A stretch of DNA of 64,000 bases, from positions 171,725 to 235,724 of the forward strand of contig JARKQY010000043.1 of assembly GCA_029974635.1 (NCBI GenBank), given 5' to 3'. This document shows positions 52,801 through 60,662 of the stretch, in pieces. This stretch comes from Bacillota bacterium (lineage in GTDB: Bacteria; Bacillota; UBA4882; UBA8346). Every line of letters starts with the position of its first letter. Within the stretch, counting starts at the first letter, position 1. Both the position numbers and the translations under genes were made by a program. Under the pieces are notes generated by a model. That model saw nothing but the letters and a program-made list of their open reading frames with translations. It ran no database searches and was not told the DNA's origin.

Positions 52801-55241
52801 AAATCATACGGATGAAAATTCACTGTTTTATAGCTGCTTACCGCCCGGCCGCCATCTTCAATAACTGTTGCCTGAAACGTCGCCCTTAATTTGGCCGCCG
52901 GGGTAAGCCGCTTGGGAAAGGTGTAGTTATAATCAGCGAGTCCTTTCTCATCCAGTTTATTATCACCCAGTTGTTCATCAATGGTATTAAAGGTCCGTTC
53001 CGGATCGCCAAAACTATAGGATTGATAACCCTGAGGGCTGAAGGGCTCCGGCTCCACCTTGACCCTTAACTGGGTCCGGCGGCCGGAAGCCGGTGGCCCG
53101 AAAAGAGTGATTCCCTCCACTTGGATGGCAGCTTTTTCGCCAGGAGTATACTCTAGCTTATCGGTTTTGGCGGTAACCTTAATCCGCTCCGGCATAAAAT
53201 CCTCGACGCTGAAGGACGTTTGCCCGACAGTCGCACCGGCCACTATTAAAACGGCTTGATATTTACCGGTCTGGGCATAATCAGGAATATCGATGCCGAA
53301 CTCGCAAGCTCCACGGTTGCTGGTGCTGTTTTGTAGTTGTTTGAAGATCTGGCTGTCCGGCTGTCTGATTTCCAGGGTAACCGGGAATTCATCAGGCATA
53401 ACGGCATTCGGACCCCGGACTACAGCCACCAGGTTGCCTTTATCCCCCGGCCGGAATACCTCCCGGTCCATGTATAAAAATGCCTCATAACCGGTTTCCA
53501 AACTGTTGCGGCCTTTTACATCAAAATCGGTAGTGTCAATCAAACTACCGCTGAAATGCACATAAGAGAAATCATTATCCAATTCCGCCAGAATCACAAA
53601 GGGCTCAAAATCACTTGAACTCTTGGACAATTGCTTAAAATGGGCAAAACCATTGGAATCTGTATACTCGGTTTCCATAACTTGATTGTTTCGGCTGAGT
53701 AGACTGATCTTGGCCTTGGCTTTCGGAGACAGGCTCTCCAGGGAATTGACCCAGACTACCAATTCATCCCGGCTCATTTTGGCCATAATACCGAGATCGG
53801 TAATGATTATATATTTGCTGTCCTGCCGCCAGCGGTCATTGTTATCGTATACCACCACTTGGAATATGCCTTTATACTTGTCATCATCAAAAAACTGCCC
53901 TAGATTAATGGGAGTAGTGACGGTTTCATTTTTGCCGCCACCGATGACGATATCTGTAGATTGAATAACCCGGCCGTAATTGGGAATATTGTAGCGATAT
54001 AAATAATTGTCGCCGTTGAGAGTGTTAAGATAGGGCACGATATTGTTAGCGTAAATCTGGCTAATCTCCAAATTGACTTTCTCCACATTCACCGTTTCCA
54101 GACCGAGATTTAAAAAACCTTTACTGGACAGGTACCTTCCCTTGGAGTTAAACTGTAAAGTAGGTTCTAAATCTACAAAGACCCCGGAGGAGGCATACTC
54201 ACGTTCTAGGGGAAACCCGTTCAATGCTGGCAAGCCCGATAAGATCCGCAAATGAAAACTATCCTGTGGTTGAAATTTTTGGCTGTGAATCAGGATATAC
54301 TCGCCATCAACCTCCGTCTTAAAAGCAACCTCGGGTTTAAGCTGAATGAAATTAGCTACAGTCTTGGCATCCACCGGTTCCGAACAGCGGACCGCGATCC
54401 AGCACCTCTTGCTGTCGGTTTTGGGGGTAACCCCTACAATAGAGAGTTCCTTTTTAGCTCCCAGGACGGCTTTGGTGGTATAATCACCCGCCAATCCAAT
54501 GGAACCTCCTACACAGCGAAATCCTCCGGGAATGTTCAATTCAACCTTTTGTTCCTTTCCGGTTAGCTGCAAAGATTCACTGGTGAGGGTAAACGAAGCC
54601 GAGTTTTGATTGGTGTTTAGATTGTATTTAATCTCTCTGCCCCAGCCTTCAAAACGCAATTTCAATGCTTTTTGCAGTTCCACCGGGGAGACCGGATAAT
54701 TAAAATTAAGCCGGGCTTGCAGCTGCATTCCTTTTTTATGATTGGGCAAATAAATAAAACTTAGCCCCACATCCTCCACCTTGAAAGGATAGGTGGTAAA
54801 CTCCCGGCTCCGTCTGCCGGACAAATACTTATCCTTTTCTTGCGGTATATCCGAACGGAGCTCAAGGGTGTAACGGGTGGACGGCCTGAAAGGCGCCTCC
54901 GGTAAAAAACGCAGCTCCCGCCGGGAAATCCAACGATATCTTCCGGGAACGGGAGGATTAAACCGGATCAAGTCACCGCGGAAAGTATTGCCGACATCCT
55001 GCGACTGCACCATATCGGCGGAAAAAGTAAAATTCAGGTTGGTTTTGGGACTGATGACTCCCGAAGGCTCCATTCCAATTAAGGTAATTCCCCGGTTAAA
55101 AAAGGCGGAGTAAACCAAGGAGCCAAACAGGGCCATCAAAAGCGCCCCTCCCAGATAAATGGCTCTTTTCCGGGTGTTTTTATTTCCCCAAAATTGTACT
55201 ATACCTTCCGGAATCTTCAGCCGCGGCAATTTTAACTTCAT
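49806..55241 (-). CDS. Alpha-2-macroglobulin family protein (bacterial, YfhM-like)
   Basis: About 1811 residues from the ATG at 55241 (AGGGAG ten bases upstream). One hydrophobic helix at about 25-45 (KRAIYLGGALLMALFGSLVY) anchors it in the membrane. Successive MG/Ig-like domains follow, with the bait region (VEDFMPERIKVTAKTDKLEY upstream) and the thioester motif YGCAEQTTSK (CxEQ) near residue 1300, then the thioester/TED helices. Bacterial macroglobulins trap foreign proteases in the periplasm and are paired with PbpC, which may mend the wall. Here pbpC lies downstream on the same strand, beyond about 3 kb of accessory DNA. Confidence 0.93.
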   Translation of the reverse strand: MKLKLPRLKIPEGIVQFWGNKNTRKRAIYLGGALLMALFGSLVYSAFFNRGITLIGMEPSGVISPKTNLNFTFSADMVQSQDVGNTFRGDLIRFNPPVPGRYRWISRRELRFLPEAPFRPSTRYTLELRSDIPQEKDKYLSGRRSREFTTYPFKVEDVGLSFIYLPNHKKGMQLQARLNFNYPVSPVELQKALKLRFEGWGREIKYNLNTNQNSASFTLTSESLQLTGKEQKVELNIPGGFRCVGGSIGLAGDYTTKAVLGAKKELSIVGVTPKTDSKRCWIAVRCSEPVDAKTVANFIQLKPEVAFKTEVDGEYILIHSQKFQPQDSFHLRILSGLPALNGFPLEREYASSGVFVDLEPTLQFNSKGRYLSSKGFLNLGLETVNVEKVNLEISQIYANNIVPYLNTLNGDNYLYRYNIPNYGRVIQSTDIVIGGGKNETVTTPINLGQFFDDDKYKGIFQVVVYDNNDRWRQDSKYIIITDLGIMAKMSRDELVVWVNSLESLSPKAKAKISLLSRNNQVMETEYTDSNGFAHFKQLSKSSSDFEPFVILAELDNDFSYVHFSGSLIDTTDFDVKGRNSLETGYEAFLYMDREVFRPGDKGNLVAVVRGPNAVMPDEFPVTLEIRQPDSQIFKQLQNSTSNRGACEFGIDIPDYAQTGKYQAVLIVAGATVGQTSFSVEDFMPERIKVTAKTDKLEYTPGEKAAIQVEGITLFGPPASGRRTQLRVKVEPEPFSPQGYQSYSFGDPERTFNTIDEQLGDNKLDEKGLADYNYTFPKRLTPAAKLRATFQATVIEDGGRAVSSYKTVNFHPYDLYIGMKPLVEGYGEIGKSYSIKYVALNRQGKPVANPALKATVYRITWDSVYRRDSEGRYTYVSEEERDEVYSGVLHSAAAENTFEYTPKTWGYFRVVISDTQSASQASYGFYASGWGYSPWALENPEKIQLDLDQKIYRVGQSARLQVKAPFSGKALIIVERGRVYDYQVVNFRKNTGVVSIPVKEDYKPNVYISVHLIRSAKSLEKKTPVRAFGTIPLMVNCSTHNLDIQLGAPVEVRPNKIMEVQINVGKAGDRAYVTLAGVDEGICQLTNYLTPNPMNFFYGKRALTVRSYDLYGMILPEVAPVQSKKAPGGDADEQLAIRRQNLNPVSVRRVKPVSLWSGLVKLENGKAKIRFNVPQFNGTLRLMAVASSGASFGSAQKKVLVRDPIVLTPTLPRFLAPKDQFVIPVSVFNGTGKSGDFIIKIQADGPVEFPAADTATVTLANQGEKMVFFNCAAKNAIGKASFRIQARGNNQTCEVSEELAVRPAIPLTHELKSGTITAQNPLNLDLEETWLTGTADYTIVLAPFPALKLAGSLSYLLVYPYGCAEQTTSKLMPLLYFNDLAEVAENDVFRGGNPDYYVNQGIAKLESMQMYDGGFSYWPGGNHGSDWTSVYAAHFLIEARKAGFHISDRVYDRMIACLTRIAKSNEREEHRLQTKTYAVYALSLAGKPQTSVMAYLKNYALNSLSSYSRAQLAAAYFYAGDRNTAVNLLPESFAVYTGSRETGGNFNSRVRSDAIILGVLADIDPTNPAVPKIAARLAEEAKVGYWGTTQENAFALLAMGKMLSRQKNGTYSGELLAGNVKLGKFTNAKAFRLQDQRLGKGPITVKITGDGTCYYYIKSSGISDKAKVAEYDRGVSVKRKFYDRYGDGVDLSRVKQGDLLIAEISIYSDGGRLDNLAVVDMLPAGFEIENPRLGRDASFSWTEGAITPDYMDIRDDRIMLFMNLHEAKKYYFYYAVRVVTCGQFVLPSIKAECMYEPEISSFSSGGKIGVEQ

Positions 55242-55424
55242 CTCCAACCATCTCCCTCTAAAATCCATCGAATGGCAAATTAAGCTAAATTACAAATTCT
55301 TTGGCCATGAAAATTATCCTGCATCATTTCATGAATTCGCTGTAAATTTTAGAAGAAATTAACTGACTGGTTTTTAATCCATTGTTCAATACAGATGCGT
55401 ACAAAATTCAACTACTCTACTAGT

Positions 55425-56273
55425 TTATTGAGCTTTATCAGCTTTAACTTCCAAGTATATCTTCCTTCCAATTAAACTTACCAATGCGACAAAGGTTAAA
55501 AGTAGCCCGAGTATGGATACTGCATAATATACCGCCAATATGTCATCCAAAAGCGGCGGAAGGGTGTTCAGAGCAATGTAACCTATCATACCGCTCACGC
55601 TCTCCGTCGCACCAGCAGGAGTAAAATCGGAGGAGTTATTGCTGAATAAAAGTTTCAGCAGGTTGAAAAAGAACATACCGGGCAGGCCGGCCACGGCAAG
55701 CACGAAACCGGGACTGGCGATACGCCCGAAGCGGTGACTGAAAAGTACCAGGGGGATAAGCAGCACCAAGCATATTCCTGCCAATAACAATAATCCCATG
55801 GCCAATTTTTGATGATTCTCGGCGCTGATTAAAGCCAACAACCGAAATTCAGTCCCTACTGACTGCTCGCCGCCTTTATCAACCTGGTTCAAATACTTCT
55901 CTGTTTCTCCCCGGTAAATATATTGAGCCGCCTGGCGGAAAACGTAAATCCGGATTTCTCGCGACAATGATGCAATATCTTCCGCTTTCAGGGTAATGGG
56001 TATCCCTTGTATCGGTTTGATGCTTGCATTAGGACTGGTTTTCAGCGCCCGCTTTAATTCCTTTATCTCCGTTATATCATTTATGCCTTTTTCTAAATTA
56101 TAGACTGAAGCCAACCCGATGCTCATCGTATCCAGCGCAACCTTTTCGGAAGTAATCATAGTCAGGCAATTCACCAATAACAGGATTTGTAATACCACAA
56201 ACAGCAATAATCCTGAAATCCATTTAATATCCACCAACCAGTTGGGTCTGGAGTGTGAAGTCGAATCGGTCAA
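55425..56273 (-). CDS. Hypothetical four-helix membrane protein
   Basis: 282 residues from a TTG with GGGGGAATTACA upstream. One N-terminal TM helix (about 18-40) is followed by an extracytoplasmic region of about 120 residues rich in charged helix (EKGINDITEIKELKRALKTS), then three more TM helices (about 155-180, 190-210, 245-270). No family recognised. It lies 156 bp upstream of the macroglobulin gene on the same strand, so it may be the first gene of that transcript. Confidence 0.6.
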   Translation of the reverse strand: MTDSTSHSRPNWLVDIKWISGLLLFVVLQILLLVNCLTMITSEKVALDTMSIGLASVYNLEKGINDITEIKELKRALKTSPNASIKPIQGIPITLKAEDIASLSREIRIYVFRQAAQYIYRGETEKYLNQVDKGGEQSVGTEFRLLALISAENHQKLAMGLLLLAGICLVLLIPLVLFSHRFGRIASPGFVLAVAGLPGMFFFNLLKLLFSNNSSDFTPAGATESVSGMIGYIALNTLPPLLDDILAVYYAVSILGLLLTFVALVSLIGRKIYLEVKADKAQ

Positions 56274-56451
56274 TGTAATTCCCCCTTAATCGATTTTATA
56301 TTGTTGCATCGGTTGATTAACCGAGCATTTATGCCTCTGGTGATATTTTCGGTATTCTTCCAGGATAATGTTAGGATAATGATTATTAATTTTTCTCTTG
56401 TATCAATTGTTTTTTATGTTTAAAATATAGCCACAATGAATTTTTACACTA

Positions 56452-56525
56452 GGGCTGTCTAAAAGTAAATCAACCAAAAATTGAACTAAGTATCTTCCGG
56501 TATAAAATAGCTTTTACGACAGTCC
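56452..56525. mobile_element. MITE-like element with GGGCTGTC-type inverted ends, copy 2
   Basis: About 74 bp. The left end GGGCTGTCTAAAAGTAA and the complement of the right end GGACTGTCGTAAAAGCT match with one gap and few changes, and the left end agrees with the left end of the element at 35488-35591 (GGGCTGTCTCAAAGTA). It lies 23 bp upstream of aguA. In the rest of 56274-56548 only a short TCGGTT-GATT-AACCGA hairpin (about 56309) was seen. Confidence 0.45.
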
Positions 56526-56548
56526 GATTATTGCGAGGTATCAATAAC

Positions 56549-57574
56549 ATGTATCCTGCCGATTTGGGATTTCAAATGCCCCCGGAATGGGCGAAACATC
56601 AGCGTACTTTTATGGAATGGCCAGTGAAGGAAGCCGTCTGGCCGGGGCCGTTTGAGGAAATTCTACCGGTTTTCGCCGATATTGCAGTTAACATCGCCAT
56701 GTTTGAACCGGTTACAATGATTGCCAGGCCGGAACTGGCCGGACAGGCTGTTGATTACTGCGGTCCGAAGGTGGAAATACTGCCTCTAAAACATAACGAT
56801 TCCTGGATGCGGGATAATGGCCCAACCTTTGTCGTCGGTGAAAACGGCCAAATCGCCGGGATTAACTGGATTTTTAACGGATGGGGCGGGAAATTTCCGG
56901 CGGAAGATGATAATCAGGTCCCGCCGCAGCTTTTAAAACATTTAAACGTTAAATGTATTGACGCGCCCATCGTCATGGAGGGTGGCTCGTTTCATGTGGA
57001 TGGCGAAGGCACCTTAATCACCACCGAAGAGTGCCTGCTGAACCCGAACCGTAACCCCGGGCTCAGCCGGATGGAGATCGAGAATTTCCTGATGCGCTAT
57101 TTGAATGTCGCCAGGGTAGTCTGGTTAAAACGCGGCTGGATCGGAGACGACACCGACGGGCACATTGACAACGTCGCTTGTTTTGCAAAGCCGGGGGTCA
57201 TTATCACTCAGGTATGCTCCGACCCCGGCGATCCAAATTACCAAATATCCAAAGAAAACTTGGAAACTTTGGAAACAACCGGTGATGCCCAGGGACGCCG
57301 TTTCGAGATTATCGAAATCCAACAGCCGCCCGCAGATTATTACCATGATAACCGCTTAACCTTAAGCTATTTAAATTTTTACTTGGTAAACGGCGGCCTG
57401 ATTTTACCCATTTTCAGCGGCGCCGCAGCCGCAACGGACAAAGCAGCCGCAGAAGTATTGGCGCAAGTATTTCCCAAACGGCGGATTGTCACGATCAACG
57501 GCTCGGTTATCGCCCGGGGCGGCGGCAACATCCATTGCCTGACCCAACAAATGCCGGACACAGGCAGTTATTAG
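56549..57574 (+). CDS. aguA: Agmatine deiminase
   Basis: About 341 residues from the ATG at 56549 with GAGGT nine bases upstream. PAD-family motifs: PPEWAKHQRTFMEWP at the start, NDSWMRDNGPTFV, VMEGGSFHVDGEGTL, GWIGDDTDGHIDNVA and the nucleophilic cysteine in RGGGNIHCLTQQ. AguA converts agmatine to N-carbamoylputrescine and ammonia. aguB follows 200 bp downstream on the same strand, giving the two-step route to putrescine. Confidence 0.96.
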   Translation: MYPADLGFQMPPEWAKHQRTFMEWPVKEAVWPGPFEEILPVFADIAVNIAMFEPVTMIARPELAGQAVDYCGPKVEILPLKHNDSWMRDNGPTFVVGENGQIAGINWIFNGWGGKFPAEDDNQVPPQLLKHLNVKCIDAPIVMEGGSFHVDGEGTLITTEECLLNPNRNPGLSRMEIENFLMRYLNVARVVWLKRGWIGDDTDGHIDNVACFAKPGVIITQVCSDPGDPNYQISKENLETLETTGDAQGRRFEIIEIQQPPADYYHDNRLTLSYLNFYLVNGGLILPIFSGAAAATDKAAAEVLAQVFPKRRIVTINGSVIARGGGNIHCLTQQMPDTGSY

Positions 57575-57660
57575 GGATTGGTTGTTATTAGTTATCTGGT
57601 TTTCCAGTTGTTAGTCCCCCATCCATCTCAGTGAACATATGTAAAGAATGAAAATATTAT

Positions 57661-57750
57661 TTCACCACAGAGATCACGGAGAACACAGAGGATTTCAAAA
57701 CCGGTTATTTTTTTCATAATAACGATCTACTCAGTGTATTCTGTGGTGAA
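57661..57750. repeat. CACCACAGAG-type repeat with inverted ends between aguA and aguB
   Basis: TTCACCACAGA (57661-57671) and TCTGTGGTGAA (57740-57750) form an 11-bp perfect inverted repeat. The text between contains AGATCACGGAGAACACAGAG, a phrase common in dispersed repeats of many bacterial genomes. It is between two co-directional polyamine genes and would form a long-loop hairpin in their message. Confidence 0.5.
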
Positions 57751-57782
57751 TACTGGATATTTTCTAAATGAGGAGGATTGAA

Positions 57783-58652
57783 ATGAATCAAGTTACGGTT
57801 GCCGCGGTCCAGATGAGTTGTTCTCCTGAGATCTCCGGCAATATTTCCAAAGCGGAGCAGCTGGTCCGGGAGGCGGCCGCTGGAGACGCGCAAATCATTT
57901 TACTTCCGGAGCTTTTTGAAACCCTTTACTTTTGCCAGCAAAAAGTGGCGGAACATTTTCAATACGCGACTGGGATCCAGCAAAACAAGGCGGTATCCCA
58001 TTTTCAAAAGATCGCCCGGGAACTCGGGGTGGTTCTTCCCATCAGTTTTTTTGAAAAGGAAACGCGGTATGACAATTCCGTACGGAATTATAATTCCGTA
58101 GCCGTCGTTGATGCGGATGGCCAAATACTTGGAGTCTACCGCAAAACTCATATCCCGGAAGACACCGGTTATCAGGAGAAGTATTATTTCCAGCCCGGAG
58201 ACACCGGTTTTAAAGTCTGGCCCACCCGGTACGGCAAGATCGGGGTCGGCGTTTGCTGGGACCAATGGTTTCCGGAGGCTGCCCGGTGTATGGCATTGCA
58301 GGGCGCGGATTTGCTCTTATACCCGACGGCAATTGGCTCCGAGCCGGATCATACCGGGCTTGATTCCAAAGAGCACTGGCAGCTTTGTATGCAAGGTCAT
58401 GCCGCCGCCAATATCATGCCGGTGGCCGCGGCCAACCGGGTGGGAACCGAGACCATCGGTAATTCCAGCCTTACCTTTTACGGCTCTTCATTTATCACCA
58501 ATGAGACCGGCCAAAAAATAACCGAAGCGGATCGCGCTTCGGAGATGATTGTTTATGCAACATTCGATCTGGAAAAAATCAAGGATTACCGTGATTTCTG
58601 GGGAGTATTTCAGGACCGGAGGCCTGATATGTATAAAGCAATCATTGAATAG
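57783..58652 (+). CDS. aguB: N-carbamoylputrescine amidase
   Basis: About 289 residues from the ATG at 57783 with AGGAGG six bases upstream. Carbon-nitrogen hydrolase triad: the glutamate in LLPELFETLYF, the lysine in YRKTHIPEDTGYQEKYYF and the cysteine in GVGVCWDQWFPEAAR. The FETLYFC and IPEDTGYQEKYYFQPGD segments are typical of AguB. It releases putrescine, CO2 and ammonia from N-carbamoylputrescine made by AguA. Confidence 0.96.
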   Translation: MNQVTVAAVQMSCSPEISGNISKAEQLVREAAAGDAQIILLPELFETLYFCQQKVAEHFQYATGIQQNKAVSHFQKIARELGVVLPISFFEKETRYDNSVRNYNSVAVVDADGQILGVYRKTHIPEDTGYQEKYYFQPGDTGFKVWPTRYGKIGVGVCWDQWFPEAARCMALQGADLLLYPTAIGSEPDHTGLDSKEHWQLCMQGHAAANIMPVAAANRVGTETIGNSSLTFYGSSFITNETGQKITEADRASEMIVYATFDLEKIKDYRDFWGVFQDRRPDMYKAIIE

Positions 58653-58679
58653 AAACCAACAATCAAGAAACTAATGGAA

Positions 58680-59264
58680 TTAAAACTCACCGAATTTAAA
58701 AAACAGGTTGACCGATAAACCGCTTAGGTCATCATCTGATAAACCGCTGATATTTGAACCGCTGACCAGTCGATAACTGAGGCCAATCCCGGCTCGAAAA
58801 CTCTCGGTTACATTAATCACCGCCGTGGCCCCGGGTTCAATCACCCAGCAGAGTGACCCCTGCTCGCTACGGGAAAAATCAAAATCAGCAGGCCCGTAAA
58901 TGACATATCCAGGACCGATTAACACATTTCCGGCAAAATGAATCAATTCATCCGAATTCAGCACATATTCAACCATCAGGCCATAATATGCAAAATTAAT
59001 GTATTGACCGCCGCCCACCGGGGCATCAAGCCTTGAAAGAAGGATATAACCGCCATGTCCTAAAAAAAAGGTCCGGTTGATCAGATCGCCGCCGTATCCG
59101 CCAATCATAATGGCGCTGTTTCCCTGCACCGAGGAGATTTTAAGATCCGGCCCGTTGTAATGACTGGTTTCATAGTTGCCACTTAATAAAGTTTCGGCAG
59201 CCCATGCCGGAACGGCAATCAGTAGTAGCGTCAAGGTCAAGCAGATGACTCTTACAGCTCGCAA
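58680..59264 (-). CDS. Putative outer-membrane beta-barrel protein
   Basis: About 194 residues from the TTG at 59264 (GGGGG eight bases upstream; a GTG three codons earlier overlaps it). A signal peptide ends in PAWAAETL. The mature part has alternating hydrophobic and polar residues and glycine- and tyrosine-rich strands (GGYILLSRLD, YYGLMVEYVLN, AGIGLSYRLVSG), and the chain ends in NLFFKFGEF, with the C-terminal phenylalanine typical of barrels inserted by BamA. It is too short for a porin; an eight-strand barrel fits. It is 20 bp from the SPT-like gene. Confidence 0.65.
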   Translation of the reverse strand: MRAVRVICLTLTLLLIAVPAWAAETLLSGNYETSHYNGPDLKISSVQGNSAIMIGGYGGDLINRTFFLGHGGYILLSRLDAPVGGGQYINFAYYGLMVEYVLNSDELIHFAGNVLIGPGYVIYGPADFDFSRSEQGSLCWVIEPGATAVINVTESFRAGIGLSYRLVSGSNISGLSDDDLSGLSVNLFFKFGEF

Positions 59265-59284
59265 CCGGTTCACCCCCTAAAAGC

Positions 59285-60454
59285 TTATTTTTGAAAGACC
59301 TTTTTAAAGGCGTTCAATGCGTATTCCAGTTGTTCCCTAGTATGAGTAGCGGTATAACTGGTCCGTAACAAAGCCATTCCCGGAGGGGTTGCCGGGGAAA
59401 TCACCGGATTTACAAAGACACCCTCTTCCAGCAGTTGCTTCTTCTTCACAAAGGTTTCATAATCATCGTAAGTCATGACGGGAATAATCGGGGTCTCCGA
59501 ATTTCCAATCTCCAGACCTAATTTGTGGAAACCTTCCCGCATGAAATCACCATGTTCTTTCAACTTGACAATCCTCTCCGGCTCCGCATCCAAAATATTG
59601 ACTGCTTCCAAAGCGGCGGCGGCGTTCGCCGGAGGAATCGAAGCGCTGAATATAAAGGGCCGGGCGATATGTTTCAAATAGTTGATGACTTCTTCACGGG
59701 CAGCGACGCACCCTCCCAAACTGGCCAAAGATTTACTGAAAGTACACATAATAATATCCACTTCTTCTTCCAGGCCAAAATGTTCGCAAGTTCCCCGGCC
59801 GTGTTTTCCCATAACGACCAGGCCGTGGGCTTCATCAACAATGATTCTGGCGCCGTTTTTTTTGGCGATTTTCACGATCTCCGGCAGGTTACAGAGGTCT
59901 CCCCCCATACTGAAAACACCATCAACTACGATTAATTTACCGGCGGTGTCCGGAATGGATTCCATCACCCGTTTTAAGTCTTCCATATCGTTATGTTTAA
60001 ACTTGAGGAGCTTCGCGAAACTCAACCGGCAACCGTCCACAATACTGGCATGATTTTCGCTGTCTCCAATGATATAATCGTGTCTTCCGGCAATGGTCGA
60101 TAAAATACCCAGATTGGTTTGAAAACCGGTACTGAAGGTGAGTACCGCTTCCCGCTTGAGAAATTTGGCCAAGCGCTCCTCCAGCTCAACATGAAGGCTG
60201 ATTGTACCATTTAGAAAACGGGAACCCGTACAGCCGGAACCATATTTTTCAACCGCCCGTAAGGCGGCATCAATTACGCGTTGATCCGCGGTAAGTCCTA
60301 AGTAATTATTGGAACCGATCATGATAACTCTTTTGCCGTTAATGATTACTTCCGTGCCTTGTCTGGATTGCAACTCGTGAAAATAGGGGTAAATACCGGC
60401 GGCCTTTGCTTCTTGCGGAGCGGTATAATTAAAACACTTTTCAAGTATGTCCAT
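59285..60454 (-). CDS. Alpha-oxoamine synthase, serine-palmitoyltransferase-like
   Basis: 389 residues with AGGAG upstream of the ATG. It has the fold-type I PLP architecture: GSNNYLGLTAD, GSGCTGSRFLNG, FSTGFQTNLG, DSENHASIVDGCRLS, VDEAHGLVVMG and the PLP lysine in TFSKSLASLGG. Blocks such as YFHELQSRQGTEVIINGKRV and EEGVFVNPVISPATP resemble Sphingobacterium serine palmitoyltransferase more than BioF or KBL. SPT condenses serine with a fatty acyl-CoA/ACP to 3-ketodihydrosphingosine. A BioF or 2-amino-3-ketobutyrate ligase role cannot be excluded. The divergent SDR 208 bp away may be the reductase of step two. Confidence 0.75.
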   Translation of the reverse strand: MDILEKCFNYTAPQEAKAAGIYPYFHELQSRQGTEVIINGKRVIMIGSNNYLGLTADQRVIDAALRAVEKYGSGCTGSRFLNGTISLHVELEERLAKFLKREAVLTFSTGFQTNLGILSTIAGRHDYIIGDSENHASIVDGCRLSFAKLLKFKHNDMEDLKRVMESIPDTAGKLIVVDGVFSMGGDLCNLPEIVKIAKKNGARIIVDEAHGLVVMGKHGRGTCEHFGLEEEVDIIMCTFSKSLASLGGCVAAREEVINYLKHIARPFIFSASIPPANAAAALEAVNILDAEPERIVKLKEHGDFMREGFHKLGLEIGNSETPIIPVMTYDDYETFVKKKQLLEEGVFVNPVISPATPPGMALLRTSYTATHTREQLEYALNAFKKVFQK

Positions 60455-60576
60455 TGCGTAGTATTCTCCTATCTGGTGCGATTGATATTACAAATGCCAG
60501 AAATATTGTATCACAAAATCGCAACGAATTAATAGGATATTTTTTGAAATATAAAAAAATCATTAGATTTGCTTTG

Positions 60577-60605
60577 TTGCATCTCCGAAGCGATTGCTAT
60601 ATAAT
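60577..60605 (+). promoter_or_regulatory. Sigma-A-type promoter of the SDR gene at 60663
   Basis: TTGCAT (60577-60582) and TATAAT (60600-60605) are separated by 17 bp, 57 bp upstream of the SDR start codon. A close match to the vegetative consensus. Confidence 0.6.
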
Positions 60606-60662
60606 AAGCATGGATTTCGTTTCATAAAATTCACTGAATATATATCACTTTGGAGGTATTCC

